64,000 nucleotides of DNA from Tribonema minus (taxonomy: Eukaryota; Sar; Xanthophyceae; Tribonematales; Tribonemataceae), in NCBI GenBank assembly GCA_017506865.1, contig JAFCMP010000112.1, positions 1,364,001-1,428,000 of the forward strand. Reading direction: 5' to 3'. A program made the position numbers and the translations under genes. Positions 47,135 through 57,010 of this stretch are shown one piece after another; the first letter of the stretch is position 1; the number at the start of each line of letters is the position of its first letter. The notes under the pieces are model-generated. The model was given only the letters and a program-made list of their open reading frames with translations. It was not told the origin of the DNA and ran no database searches.

Positions 47135-47341
47135 ATGGACATCGTGTCAGCCGGAGATTTTTTGCAAGCTTGTGAAGCGGTGGAGCAGGAGAAAGCGAAG
47201 GGCGAGCGCCAGTGCGACCTCGCTTCGCGTGAGGATATCCTGCTTCGCAAGTTTGTCAGAATGCTCGCCGATCGAGATATTGTGGGTGATCACGCACGAT
47301 TCGTAGCGCTCGCACTCACGGACGCCTTGGACGTGGTATAA
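47135..47341 (+). CDS. Small unknown protein (68 aa)
   Basis: A short helical protein (EAVEQEKAKGERQCDLASREDILLRKFVRML) in the same direction as its neighbours, with ATG 47135. It ends in ALDVV, as the preceding gene ends in FDVV; this may be chance. No function can be assigned. Confidence 0.5.
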   Translation: MDIVSAGDFLQACEAVEQEKAKGERQCDLASREDILLRKFVRMLADRDIVGDHARFVALALTDALDVV

Positions 47342-47420
47342 TGTATGCGACTGTTGCACACAAAACAAAATCTGAGGGCTTTGTACATTGTCCCTGCCGT
47401 CTGTGACACGTCTTTGCCAC

Positions 47421-47780
47421 ATGTCTGCTTCTAGCAAGAAAAAGCATGCTCGATTCTTGGACGTTGCGATACAGTGCGCAAACAGAGCCAGATATATGCG
47501 ACACAGCCACGGCGCAGTACTTGTCAAGGGATCCAAAATCATATCAACGGGCTCGAATAGCTATACTGCAGGAGCAACTTGTCAACCAAGAAATGTGCAC
47601 GCAGAAGTGCACTGCTTGCGCAACGCCAACGTGCCGACCAACAACTGTTGCCTTGTCATGTACATAGTCAGAGTGAACTCTCTTGGAGATTTGAGAGAGT
47701 CCAGGCCTTGCAGACATTGTCAAAGTGTGCTCAAGAAGTTCAACATTCACACAGTGTTTCACTCCACGTCAGTTGCTTGA
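47421..47780 (+). CDS. Cytidine/deoxycytidylate deaminase-like protein (119 aa)
   Basis: The zinc-dependent deaminase motifs are present: HAEVHCLRNAN (His ligand and proton-shuttling Glu) and PCRHCQSVLKKF (two Cys ligands), with the preceding substrate-strand region HGAVLVKGSKIISTGSN. The length suits a minimal cytidine/dCMP deaminase-like domain; the substrate is unclear. It could supply dUMP for dTTP or edit nucleic acid. ATG 47421 is the first in frame. It ends one base from the converging gene. Confidence 0.78.
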   Translation: MSASSKKKHARFLDVAIQCANRARYMRHSHGAVLVKGSKIISTGSNSYTAGATCQPRNVHAEVHCLRNANVPTNNCCLVMYIVRVNSLGDLRESRPCRHCQSVLKKFNIHTVFHSTSVA

Positions 47781-47781
47781 T

Positions 47782-48006
47782 TTATTTTCGTTTAAACGGT
47801 CTCACATCGACCATGAAGCCCACAACGATTGCAGTCAATATACCAACGATTGTGATACAGTCATCTAGCGCGTAGTCATTCTTCCTGCCCTCTACTACAG
47901 TTGAAAATGTAAAAAGGATGTTACAAATCACGAGCAGCCATGTCATGGTGCGGTACGGGTACGGCAACCAGTGTCTTTCGATTTTCGAGAGTGCAGACGC
48001 TATCAT
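47782..48006 (-). CDS. Small two-helix membrane protein (74 aa)
   Basis: ATG 48006 is the first in frame. Two hydrophobic helices (MTWLLVICNILFTFST, ITIVGILTAIVVGFMV) flank a short charged loop, and the tail is basic. No family is recognised. It lies 32 bases downstream of the seven-helix protein gene in the same direction. Confidence 0.6.
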   Translation of the reverse strand: MIASALSKIERHWLPYPYRTMTWLLVICNILFTFSTVVEGRKNDYALDDCITIVGILTAIVVGFMVDVRPFKRK

Positions 48007-48038
48007 GCTTTTATGTAAGCGCAATATAAATGTATGAC

Positions 48039-48749
48039 TCACTCTTCAATCATGAAAACTTTGCTGGTCAAACGACGCGCCACAGCTGGCAGTTGAGTCG
48101 ATGTCGTCAAGCGTCTAAGAAAGTCGCGCTGGCCTCTCTTCTTTACATCCACAAATGCTAGCGTCACCCACGGAGAGAAGGCGGCGAAGAAGCACCACTG
48201 AGCACCCATAGTCTTCGTGGCTCCGTAGATCCAGTACGACACTGCGTAACTGGCAAAGTTCATGACCGTGTAAAACAGCGCGAATTCGAGACCGTACGCC
48301 GCTAACAGAGCCAATGTGCCCAGAAACAGCATGTAAAAGTAGCCACTGTACGGTGCCGTGTTCCAGTTCCAGTACAAGTGCCCTCCAGACGTCTCTGTCA
48401 CCATTGTGCACTCGTCGTTCATGACGCTCGCCGTGTACAGCGTAGAGACTACGGAGTAAAATGCCATGATGCAGTGCATGAATGCGGGCATGATGCGACG
48501 CCTGGCTAGAAGAACTCCGATCCATAAAGCGATGGGCTGGGTATGGTTCAGCAAGATTCCCAGATGAGTTGTCGTCACGTTCGTGGCATTACACGCATCG
48601 TTGATGTGGATGATGAACTCGAACAGTTGCATGCTCGTCACCCATCCGAAGAAAATAGCTTCCGCGAGCATGTCAAGTTTAGATAGCATGTAGCAGCCTG
48701 TCATGCCTATCACATATGTCAGAGCAGAGATGGGCGCATTGTAGCACAT
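48039..48749 (-). CDS. Polytopic membrane protein with MCYN start (236 aa)
   Basis: Six to seven membrane helices span almost the whole length. The start MCYNAPIS and the helix IFFGWVTSMQLFEFII follow the pattern of a membrane protein family I associate with large DNA viruses and algae (MC(W/F/Y)N start, MQ..E... helix); this is from memory. The basic C-terminal tail (KKRGQRDFLRRLT) would be cytosolic. The function is unknown. Confidence 0.7.
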   Translation of the reverse strand: MCYNAPISALTYVIGMTGCYMLSKLDMLAEAIFFGWVTSMQLFEFIIHINDACNATNVTTTHLGILLNHTQPIALWIGVLLARRRIMPAFMHCIMAFYSVVSTLYTASVMNDECTMVTETSGGHLYWNWNTAPYSGYFYMLFLGTLALLAAYGLEFALFYTVMNFASYAVSYWIYGATKTMGAQWCFFAAFSPWVTLAFVDVKKRGQRDFLRRLTTSTQLPAVARRLTSKVFMIEE

Positions 48750-48799
48750 GTTGTTTTATATCTGGTGAAAGAAAATAAATCGTTTAGATTAAACATACC

Positions 48800-51700
48800 C
48801 TAAGGGAACTTGTTCCTAATCTTGTTCCATGCATCAGGATGCTCATCATGCATCTCCTGCTCTGCGTCCCGTATGCGCAAAAGAAGACCTTTCCAAACCT
48901 CCTGATTTGCCATAATATCGCTCCAGCCCGACGCGTAGCTTTTGCTAAACTCCTGCAACGTCTCATGCTGGGGGCTAGCTAGAGCAGCTTCCAGAGCGCC
49001 TGGCTCATTTAGGTCGATGGCCTCAAAAAATATTACGCGCTTGTACCGCAGGTACGTTTGGAACATCTCATCTTGCCTCTTCAGTGTCGTGTATCGTCCT
49101 TGCGCTGCTGCTGTTGCAATTGCAAGGGTCACGGGTGCGCCTACGGTAAACTTCAGCACGGCAGCCCCACCCATGGGACACAAAGTGTTGGCCATGACCC
49201 CACCATTTGCAACAAGTGTGGACAACATCAGCGCATTGGGGGCGGACGCCATTGAAGCACATAAGCTCATCGTAGACCACGCTATAGGTGTGGCACAAGC
49301 AGCCACCAAAGCGCCCACAGCCAGTGCACGAAGTAGCTCATCAGAACTGAATCGCAGTACTGAAAGAAGTGATCGCGCCTGATGCCTCGTCAATGGCTGG
49401 TCCAGAGACTTCTCATTGTGGACCTCCGCAGCCTGCTGCACCTGTGACGCCATGTCGTCAATCACAGGTGCCAGATCATGCTCTACATGCTGCAATACAT
49501 CTGCCTCGCTGGCAGTACCCAGCGCAATGGCCTTGGCAGCATCCTCAAGGTCCATGCCCTCATGGACCTTAGGCACCTTTGGCGGGCCTTCTTCATCAGC
49601 TGTAGTGTCCATCTCTCTGCGCTTGCCGTGTGTGTTGCTATCGAGCAGATCGAGAAGTGTCCTTCCTTGTGCACTGCATCGCGCTTGAACGATTGCAGCA
49701 AGCTCTGGATAGAATCTAGACGTCAAGACAGCGCCGATGTCAATGAGCGCCTGATTATCCTTGAGTTGGTCAGCGCTCATGTTGGCCGCCATGGTTTCCC
49801 TCTCGCCAATTACGGGCACCATGTCACCCAGCTGGTTCATCATCGCCGTGGCATCATCTTCACTCATAGCTCCAGCTCTGACACCGCTGATGACCTCATC
49901 ACGCACTTCAGAAGGACGCGCGGTGATGGTTGGCTTGACAGGTTTCACACCTGTTGCCTTGTCTTTCACTGCAGTCTCGAAAAGCATTTTCAGACCAGGA
50001 GTGTGCATGACAGATGACAGCATCTCACGTGTGTGCGCACCGTATGCCTGCTCAACAATAAAAGTATCCGCTTCAGCTACTGCAAAAGCACCGTATCGGT
50101 CCTTGAGACGATCATCACAGCTCTTCTTGTACGCAGCAAGTTCTGGTGCCTTGAACCTGGTACATATCTTTCGGCCCTCCGAAAGGGTAGCAAAATCAAA
50201 GTCGTGTATGCGCTTCAGCACGCCGTCCGATGCATTGAGGTAATTCTTCATCAGCGGCATGTCATCAGACACCAAGTACATCATGGAGTCGACGTTGTGC
50301 TCACGGTACGCCATCCTGTGGGCAATCGCAGTCTTATACATGAGAACATTTGTTGGTGTCTCGTCAAAGAACGCGAGTGCAGCAAGGGCTCCAAGGAGTC
50401 CGTGTGACACAACAGTCTTGCCGGCCACGATCTTCTCCTGGACATCAGATGTGAGCTGCCCGCGAGCTTCTGCCAAAAGCGCTTCGCGACTGCCGACTTG
50501 GGTTGATGCCGTTCTTGCGAAATCGCTCTGAAGTTTGTTGCTGATATCAAGTGCACATTTCTTCCTGTCACCCGACGCGGCACGTACTTCGTCACTGACC
50601 AGGTCTGCTATCTCAGCGACTACGTCGCCAAACTTTGCCAGCTGCTCAGTCATAGAGCCCATAAATGCTGTGCTGCATTTGGCAACAATTGACTTGCTCC
50701 ACGTCGCCTTGCTCGCATCTCGCAGCGAGGTAAAAGCAGGCGCACGGGTCATGCCGCGCTTCACCGCCCATTGAGTGGCCGATCCATGCATCGCACCCAC
50801 ATCACCGCTGTAAGCTTCGACCTTCGCTAGATCACTTTCAAACGCTTTGCGCACTTGCGCATTTAGCTCCAGCTGCACCTCAAGCTCTGTTAGGCGTTCC
50901 ACGGCTTCAGCCAGGCCGGAATTACTGGCAGCCGCCTTAGCGGAGGACAACTCCAGCGCCTTGTCGTCAGCAAGGATCTCTCCGTTTCGCATGTGCGCAG
51001 CGGCGTACGGCTGAATCTCTCCCTCCTTTTGCAGAAGTTGAGTCAGCTGATTATCCCGCGCGCTTGTCAATACCTGCTTGTACATGCTGATCGCCTCTGA
51101 GACTTCTTCAATCCCATTGTCCAGTGATTCAATGTCGGTACCTGTGCCCGGTTTTGCAAGGACCCCAGTTGTTGGCCTTGGCTGCTTGAGGATCTCAATC
51201 TCATTGTCAACAATCTCGAGCGCTTTACTCGAAGCGTCTAGTTTGTCAGATACTTGTTGTATCGCTCTGTCAAGCTCAGAGTCCACCAATTCATCAGCTG
51301 CCGAGTACTTGGAGCTAATGCTCTCCAAGCTTCGCTTTTGCTGACCCAGCGCGCTCTGCTTCGATACCAGCTCTTTCATTGTTCCCTCGGGCTTTGCGAT
51401 GACACCCTGCAACGCTGTCCTGTACTTTGCGACCTCACCATAGTAGCTAGTGTGAGAAGCAGATTCATTGCCTAGCACCTTGTCGACATCCGTCTCCAAG
51501 TACACCTTGCTCAAAACATGCGCCACACTGTTCTCAGGCACGCCGCCAATCCCAACCTGCTCGTAAAACTTCTGAAATGCCTCTATCGCAGCTGCTCCTG
51601 TGATGGCACCGGTAGCTGCACGCATCGCCTGGTCCAGAACCTTGAGCGCCTTGGCAGCGTCCGTTGGAATCGTGGGTTTTATTTCAGTGCCTTTGCTGTG

Positions 51701-53584
51701 CGTGTTGTTCAGCAGATCGTGTAACACCAATCCTTGTGTGGTCGCGTTCTTGAGAGCAATCTTTGTATGCTGTGGATAGTACTTAGCTGTCATCGCAGCG
51801 CCAATGTCAATGAGCGCCTGGTTGTCTCGCAGCTGTTGTGGGCTCATGTTGGCTGCCTTGATGTCCTTCTGCGCCCTTAACGGCTCCATGTCACCTACGA
51901 TGTTCAGCCACTTGACCGCAGCATCCTCAGTCATTGTTCCCGCTTGGCGGCCAGCGATGACCTTGTCCAATAACGCCGCAGGACTACCAGTCGCCACGCA
52001 GGTAGGGTCATCTGTGAGAGGTTCGGTCATCTTGCACGAGGGGCCCGCATCTGTGATGGCGCCATCTGGAACTTGAGCCACTCTCGCCAGAGAGGGCCCA
52101 TTGCTGTTTTGCATCTGCGGTCTTGGCGACTTCTTGGGTGACTTGCTGGGTGCATTGGGGTTCGGAGAAGTGGGTGGTGACTTGGAGTTGGGCGAAGTGG
52201 GTGGTGACTGCGAAGGAAAAGGTGTAGGTGCTCGAGCCGCTGGTACCGGATGCAAGTCCGTACTTGGTTCCACAGCTACCGCTGCACTCTGCTTCCAGGC
52301 TGGACTAGGGGAGGTTGGCGCAGGCTGCCATGGGAATGGCGTCGGCTCTTTTGCCACTGGTGCCGGAGGCAAGTCCGCAATACTCGGTTTCCAGGTGGGA
52401 TTCGGGGAGGTTGGTGCAGGCTTCCATGGGAACGGCGTCGGCTCTCTTGCCGCTAAGGTAGGGGGTGTTGGCGGCAGTGTCGGAGCGTTTGCGACAAGGG
52501 TAGGGGGTGCCGGTGGCAGTGTCGGAGCGTCCGCCGCTAAGGTAGGGGGGGCTGGAGGCAAGTTTGTAGCTGGTATGACCACCGGTGCGCTCACAGCACC
52601 TGGCGTACTGTCAGCCGTGGGCGTAGATGCGGTAGTTGGCACGCTAGGCGCGTTTTGCGCACTAGGCGGCCCTCCCCCCATATTATAATAACCAATGCCA
52701 CCAGCCAGTCCAAGTAGACTGGCAATGCCTACTGTTTTCAACAGTAAGCTGATCCTGCTCCCAATATTTTCGTTCGAGACGCGGCCCTCTGCGGTCATGG
52801 TTGCAATCGCGTCGATGAATTTGTCAGTGAGAGCTGACTTGACTCTGGTAGACAGACCGCTTCTGGTGGCAGGATCGAAAATCATAGTCTTGACATCGTC
52901 CAAATGATCTCTGCGTGCGCCTTTTACCAGCACTGTATGCACCACTTTCTTGAAAAGCTGATGAACCTTTGAGATGTTCTTTTGCTTGATTGAGATCACT
53001 TTCAAGTAATAGATGTCCGCCTTGAGGGCGGCATCGGTTCCGTAGGGGGCTGTGACTTCACACGTGCTTGGAAAGTATTGTCGAAAGGGATGTGCACATC
53101 CTTCTTCTTTGCCGCATGATTCGAGCCAGGCAATGCTGCTTTCGGGGTCGGCTTCGATGTACCCCTGGTAAATGCCGAGAATTTCGATGAACAACATCAA
53201 CTCTGCACGGACTGCTTTCTTGATGTCGTCTTTTGATTTGTGTTTCGTCTTGACAATGCTACACACTTGACCATCGTCTAGTGATGTTTTGGGTTCAACG
53301 TCTGCCTCTGCTTTAGCGTGCGTGTTTGTTGGTGGAATCGACACGATGGTCTGCAGGAATTTATCAAAGTCGACACTTCCTGATTTTGTGACAATGTCAA
53401 ATATGACAGACGCTGCGCTGGACTCGAGAGACACACCAGGCAATATGGTACTGAAAAAGTCAGCAAAATAAGGATCGTCCACAGATGAAGCGCGCCTCAC
53501 ATCGTCAATGATAGGGGCAACATCGTCATTTCCGGACAAGATCTGGTACAAGTCATTCGCTTGTGCCACAATAGCAGTAGTCAT
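48800..53584 (-). CDS. Very large unknown protein with internal duplication (1594 aa)
   Basis: ATG 53584 (MTTAIVAQANDLYQ) is the first in frame. After a 290-residue helical domain there is one membrane helix (LLLKTVGIASLLGLAGGI, about 52690-52750), then a Pro-rich stretch with repeated P(A/T)PPTLAA and PTPFPWKPAPTSP units (about 52130-52680). Two related blocks of about 95 residues occur near 51690-51980 and 49610-49900 (common core MS..QL.DNQALIDIGA, then ...LLDLLNSNTH-like). Long coiled coils lie between them, and the C-terminal region has two or three hydrophobic helices (about 49110-49340). I do not recognise the family; its size suggests a virion structural or membrane-spanning protein. 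A computed search of the duplicated block would be informative. Confidence 0.75.
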   Translation of the reverse strand: MTTAIVAQANDLYQILSGNDDVAPIIDDVRRASSVDDPYFADFFSTILPGVSLESSAASVIFDIVTKSGSVDFDKFLQTIVSIPPTNTHAKAEADVEPKTSLDDGQVCSIVKTKHKSKDDIKKAVRAELMLFIEILGIYQGYIEADPESSIAWLESCGKEEGCAHPFRQYFPSTCEVTAPYGTDAALKADIYYLKVISIKQKNISKVHQLFKKVVHTVLVKGARRDHLDDVKTMIFDPATRSGLSTRVKSALTDKFIDAIATMTAEGRVSNENIGSRISLLLKTVGIASLLGLAGGIGYYNMGGGPPSAQNAPSVPTTASTPTADSTPGAVSAPVVIPATNLPPAPPTLAADAPTLPPAPPTLVANAPTLPPTPPTLAAREPTPFPWKPAPTSPNPTWKPSIADLPPAPVAKEPTPFPWQPAPTSPSPAWKQSAAVAVEPSTDLHPVPAARAPTPFPSQSPPTSPNSKSPPTSPNPNAPSKSPKKSPRPQMQNSNGPSLARVAQVPDGAITDAGPSCKMTEPLTDDPTCVATGSPAALLDKVIAGRQAGTMTEDAAVKWLNIVGDMEPLRAQKDIKAANMSPQQLRDNQALIDIGAAMTAKYYPQHTKIALKNATTQGLVLHDLLNNTHSKGTEIKPTIPTDAAKALKVLDQAMRAATGAITGAAAIEAFQKFYEQVGIGGVPENSVAHVLSKVYLETDVDKVLGNESASHTSYYGEVAKYRTALQGVIAKPEGTMKELVSKQSALGQQKRSLESISSKYSAADELVDSELDRAIQQVSDKLDASSKALEIVDNEIEILKQPRPTTGVLAKPGTGTDIESLDNGIEEVSEAISMYKQVLTSARDNQLTQLLQKEGEIQPYAAAHMRNGEILADDKALELSSAKAAASNSGLAEAVERLTELEVQLELNAQVRKAFESDLAKVEAYSGDVGAMHGSATQWAVKRGMTRAPAFTSLRDASKATWSKSIVAKCSTAFMGSMTEQLAKFGDVVAEIADLVSDEVRAASGDRKKCALDISNKLQSDFARTASTQVGSREALLAEARGQLTSDVQEKIVAGKTVVSHGLLGALAALAFFDETPTNVLMYKTAIAHRMAYREHNVDSMMYLVSDDMPLMKNYLNASDGVLKRIHDFDFATLSEGRKICTRFKAPELAAYKKSCDDRLKDRYGAFAVAEADTFIVEQAYGAHTREMLSSVMHTPGLKMLFETAVKDKATGVKPVKPTITARPSEVRDEVISGVRAGAMSEDDATAMMNQLGDMVPVIGERETMAANMSADQLKDNQALIDIGAVLTSRFYPELAAIVQARCSAQGRTLLDLLDSNTHGKRREMDTTADEEGPPKVPKVHEGMDLEDAAKAIALGTASEADVLQHVEHDLAPVIDDMASQVQQAAEVHNEKSLDQPLTRHQARSLLSVLRFSSDELLRALAVGALVAACATPIAWSTMSLCASMASAPNALMLSTLVANGGVMANTLCPMGGAAVLKFTVGAPVTLAIATAAAQGRYTTLKRQDEMFQTYLRYKRVIFFEAIDLNEPGALEAALASPQHETLQEFSKSYASGWSDIMANQEVWKGLLLRIRDAEQEMHDEHPDAWNKIRNKFP

Positions 53585-53617
53585 ATCACGTTTGATGGTA
53601 CACAATATTTTTTCTTT

Positions 53618-54256
53618 CTATTTTGCATCACGAGCCGCCATCATTTTGGATAAGACGTCGTCCATCCTGTCGTTATTATCACTAATGCACATGGCGTCAC
53701 CAGCGTGTTCCAGCATTTCAGCTGCGTCAGTACTGTAGGCGTCTAGGAAGCTCATCCCTAAAGCACCGCTTCCAGATGGCTCGTTGGCCGCCTTGAATGG
53801 TGTACCCGTAGGTTCCTGTTTCTTCGGCGGCGGAGCCTCATGAGATGCGGGCGCGAGCGCAGGCCGCGGCGCGACTTCGTGGTAAGAGTGCATAAGCCAC
53901 TCAAAGGCGGCATCGCCACAGAAGCCATCGCCATTACAATCAATGACAGTCGGCACACCAGGAAGCCATGTCGGCGCACGACTCGTGTCAATATCAACCA
54001 CTTTAATATTGAGCTCTGTGTGCTCCATGCGTCGAGCGAACGATCTGGAGTACGGGCATCGTGACATTGCAAGGTAAGCGGTCGCGATGAATGTGTCCTT
54101 CTTGGCGACAGGCGCAGGCGCAGGAGCGTGGACTGGGGCCGGAGCGCTCTGCGTCTCACTGGGAGAGTCGAACTTGGACGGGCCCCTGATGATCATCGTC
54201 GGTCGGTTCGTGCATGGCACCGGCATGCGGTGCTGAAGCGGATTAGCTCTAAACAT
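53618..54256 (-). CDS. Glutaredoxin-like protein with extended tails (212 aa)
   Basis: The middle (about 55-130) is a thioredoxin fold of glutaredoxin type: active site SRCPYSRSF (CPYS, a single redox Cys with Ser in the second place), then IKVVDIDT, the cis-Pro WLPGVPTVI and a glutathione-site GDGFCGDAAFEWL. The CxxS form acts as a monothiol glutaredoxin, e.g. in deglutathionylation or iron-sulfur handling. The N-terminal 50 residues are Ala/Pro-rich, and the C-terminal 80 residues are of unknown use. A redox role in virion disulfides is possible. Confidence 0.72.
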   Translation of the reverse strand: MFRANPLQHRMPVPCTNRPTMIIRGPSKFDSPSETQSAPAPVHAPAPAPVAKKDTFIATAYLAMSRCPYSRSFARRMEHTELNIKVVDIDTSRAPTWLPGVPTVIDCNGDGFCGDAAFEWLMHSYHEVAPRPALAPASHEAPPPKKQEPTGTPFKAANEPSGSGALGMSFLDAYSTDAAEMLEHAGDAMCISDNNDRMDDVLSKMMAARDAK

Positions 54257-54333
54257 GACGGTATACCACTCAAACAGAAAAAAAAGTTTGTGTATGAAAC
54301 TTGAATTTTTTTATGTATTACACATATCAAAGG

Positions 54334-55533
54334 ATGACAGACCTCAAATCTTCTGAAAAGATCATTGATATCACCAACAAATCACCTGAGCACGTTGAAA
54401 CACCTCCAATGCCATCAAAAGCAAAGAAGCTGTCTCCACCTGTTAGGCCCAAGAAAGGGAAGGCCCGCGATCGCCACCCACCTGCACCCCTGTCAATCCA
54501 TTCCTTCAAGGGCTCCGCCACCGCAACCTCTGACTGGACGGAGATGTCGAGTGACAGCGACACCGCATCCGCTTTCTCAATAGAGTCACGTGATCCATCT
54601 GAAAAAGCTGCCTCCGTCGCTTCGTCTGCCACTGCAGCGGTGGCAATGGCCGCCATGAGCGCGCTCGCCAATCCGCCCAAGTCCAAGGCGACATTCAGGA
54701 TCCTGAAGACGCTCATGGTCATAGCACTAGCCACAGGCACCATTGTCATCATCATGAAGCTATGGAAAAAAGTGAAGGCGCTTTCCAAGGAATTGGAGAT
54801 GGTCAAGGCAGAGATGGATGTGACCGGCAACATGACTGAAGATGATGTCAAAGCAATTGCCAAGGCCAAGTTGGAGGAGATACTGGATCAACCCGCGCCT
54901 GACTTTGTGACAGGCCCTGCACCTGTGCCTGAGCCTGAGCCCAGTGCACCGGTGTTCACCGAGTACAAGCCCCCAGTGCCGCCCGCACGACCCTCACTCT
55001 CTGTTAAATTTTCGGAGCCGCTGATTCAGGAGTACTCGAGCAGTCCCCCCGTGACTCCAGTGAATCAAGCGAGTCCTATGAGTCAAGTGAGTGAGGTGAC
55101 TCAAGCACCTCAAATGACTCCAGTGACGCAAGTGGCTCAAGTGACTCTAGTGACTCCAGTGACGCAAGTGACTCCAGTGAGTGAGGTGCCTCAAATGACT
55201 CCTGTGACTCCAGTGACTCCAGTGACTCAAGCGCCTCCAGTGGCTACAGTGGCTCCATTCACTCAAGCGCCTCAAGTGACACAAGCGCCTCCAGTGACAC
55301 AAGCGCCTCCAGTGGCTACAGTGCCCGAGCAGATCGAGCAAGACACGTCAAATAATGCATTGCAGTCCACCGAGTCAACAGAGTCAGTTCAGCCCATGGA
55401 GTCAACACGCGCCGTTGATGAAATCGACTCCATCGCTTCACAGCTCAGCCAGCTGACAATATCACCCACAGTCACAACAGTCACCACAGTCGCAAAGAAG
55501 ACCCGCGCGTCCAAGAAGAAGATTACCATTTAA
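54334..55533 (+). CDS. Membrane-anchored protein with tandem Pro/Thr/Val repeats (399 aa)
   Basis: The N-terminal 130 residues are low complexity (Pro, Ser, Lys, Ala). One membrane helix (LMVIALATGTIVIIMKLW, about residue 128-146) is followed by a coiled coil (about 150-185). A long tandem repeat region (about 55050-55330) of the type VTPVTQVTPVSEVPQM and APPVTQAPPVATV then leads to a Ser/Thr-rich basic tail. ATG 54334 or ATG 54313 may be the start. Mucin-like extracellular stalks have this look, but orientation cannot be told. The stop overlaps the converging gene by four bases. Confidence 0.65.
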   Translation: MTDLKSSEKIIDITNKSPEHVETPPMPSKAKKLSPPVRPKKGKARDRHPPAPLSIHSFKGSATATSDWTEMSSDSDTASAFSIESRDPSEKAASVASSATAAVAMAAMSALANPPKSKATFRILKTLMVIALATGTIVIIMKLWKKVKALSKELEMVKAEMDVTGNMTEDDVKAIAKAKLEEILDQPAPDFVTGPAPVPEPEPSAPVFTEYKPPVPPARPSLSVKFSEPLIQEYSSSPPVTPVNQASPMSQVSEVTQAPQMTPVTQVAQVTLVTPVTQVTPVSEVPQMTPVTPVTPVTQAPPVATVAPFTQAPQVTQAPPVTQAPPVATVPEQIEQDTSNNALQSTESTESVQPMESTRAVDEIDSIASQLSQLTISPTVTTVTTVAKKTRASKKKITI

Positions 55534-56387
55534 AACACAGTCTCATCCATCAGCGTGTCTTCTATAACTACCTCGCCCAGCCGCGTCATCCCAGTCGCGA
55601 ACCAAAACGTGATCCACAACTTCATGTAGCTAAGCGCATTGTCCTTTTCAAAAAAATCATTGTGCGGCCCTGCCAAGCTCTTGATAACCCCGCTGACATC
55701 TTCGCCTTCCATCGTCGCATTCAACACCTGACGCGTGCCGATTCCTTTTGAAGCGCACGTGTTGGGGTGCTGGGGGGGGAATACAATCGTAGGGCTGGTG
55801 TACACGGTGCGAAACTTCTGTGCTGCTATTCCCTGGTCGACATTCGCATAGCCCGAGAACTCAATGAATGTAATGAACCCAACATTACTCACTACAATGA
55901 ACCCGTTTTTCTCATCGCACCACATCTCCTTGAATTCGTCAGTCATGTCAACTGCGTCCGAGACTACATGGCTCAAAAGAGCCTGCAAGCACTCGGATTC
56001 ACCTTGCACTGCGCCTTGTACGATGTCGCCGCCCTCAAAAGGCACACGTGTAGCGTTCCAAGTAAGCACTTGCTGCTGATCGATCAGGTCCGCCAAAGCA
56101 CTGCCGTCCTCGTATGGCATGCGCCACACCTTCTGGATGCTGATACGCTCGCGTGGAGTCGAGCCGAATGTCGCGTCGTTGACGGCGCCGTCCACCTTGA
56201 AGAACACGTCCAGAAGCATCTGCGTGTACTTGCTGTACTGCTGGCGCGTTTTGTGGTAGTGCTGATAATTGCGCAGCCACCAGACATTGAACTTCGTTGC
56301 GGGGATCCTGTATGACACCATCATGTACAGCGCCGACATGTGCACTAGCGCCATGTACATGAACAGCAGAGCCAGTAAGAGCCACAT
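55530..56387 (-). CDS. Membrane-anchored unknown protein (285 aa)
   Basis: An N-terminal anchor (MWLLLALLFMYMALVHMSALYMMV) precedes a soluble domain of about 240 residues with many aromatic residues and one Cys-containing loop pair (SECLQALL, MWCDEKNGF). No known motif is visible. A second hydrophobic stretch near the C-terminus (LSYMKLWITFWFATGMT) may be a membrane hairpin. Possibly a virion membrane protein. Confidence 0.65.
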   Translation of the reverse strand: MWLLLALLFMYMALVHMSALYMMVSYRIPATKFNVWWLRNYQHYHKTRQQYSKYTQMLLDVFFKVDGAVNDATFGSTPRERISIQKVWRMPYEDGSALADLIDQQQVLTWNATRVPFEGGDIVQGAVQGESECLQALLSHVVSDAVDMTDEFKEMWCDEKNGFIVVSNVGFITFIEFSGYANVDQGIAAQKFRTVYTSPTIVFPPQHPNTCASKGIGTRQVLNATMEGEDVSGVIKSLAGPHNDFFEKDNALSYMKLWITFWFATGMTRLGEVVIEDTLMDETVF

Positions 56388-56422
56388 GACGTTAGGGCTG
56401 CTATTTTGGTAATGACCAGACT

Positions 56423-56465
56423 CAACAAAATAAAGTTGTCAATTAAATTAATCGCTAGGCATTTC
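56423..56465 (+). promoter_or_regulatory. Repeated AT-rich upstream motif, copy 1
   Basis: CAACAAAATAAAGTTGTC and AATTAAATTAATCGCTAGG... (43 bases) is closely repeated at 57011-57052. Both lie ahead of small plus-strand genes. A GTCAATTA-type core also occurs upstream of the H4-protease gene (minus strand, about 24215). Confidence 0.6.
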
Positions 56466-56667
56466 TTTTATTACTTCTATTTTAAATTACTAGAAAAAAG
56501 GTGTGTCTCATCTTATTGCACGAAACCACTAAAGTATTTCATTGCCATACACATCTTCTACTTGCTCAGGTTGCGCACTTGGTACAAATTACACACTAAA
56601 ACGGTACGCAACACGCGTACCGCATGCTGCATTTATTCTGTACCACTTATCATTAACAGCAACGCCA

Positions 56668-56808
56668 ATGGTCATCATCGGGGCATTGATGTGTGTGGTG
56701 TTGACGGCGCTGGTGATTGAAGACCAAATATGCTGGTGCTTGGAGGACAGGCGACAAGCCGACAGTTCTCATCCAACGACACCAGAGCATTCAGCGAAAG
56801 CAGATTGA
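56668..56808 (+). CDS. Putative single-helix micro-protein (46 aa)
   Basis: From ATG 56668 a membrane helix (MVIIGALMCVVLTALVI) is followed by a Cys-containing acidic and polar tail (EDQICWCLEDRRQADS). The frame stays open upstream, but that part is a translation of the promoter-like region. The downstream neighbour has a copy of the same upstream motif, which supports a gene here. Confidence 0.4.
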   Translation: MVIIGALMCVVLTALVIEDQICWCLEDRRQADSSHPTTPEHSAKAD

Positions 56809-57010
56809 CATCAGCGCATACAGTTTGTGCTACAGCACACTTTGGTGCACTTGCGAAAATCTGGCGAGCGCGTACCCTGCCGTTTCAGTCTGAGCTATAG
56901 AAACTTCAGTGCCAGGTCAATATTTCGTTACTAGTGACCACCTGCAGTATGAGCAGCAAGCAACAGGCACCACATGTTGCTGAGGACGCTCTCTTGGCAA
57001 TGAACACTTG
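56809..57010. other. Gap between two small plus-strand genes
   Basis: About 200 bases with no recognised gene. Confidence 0.35.
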
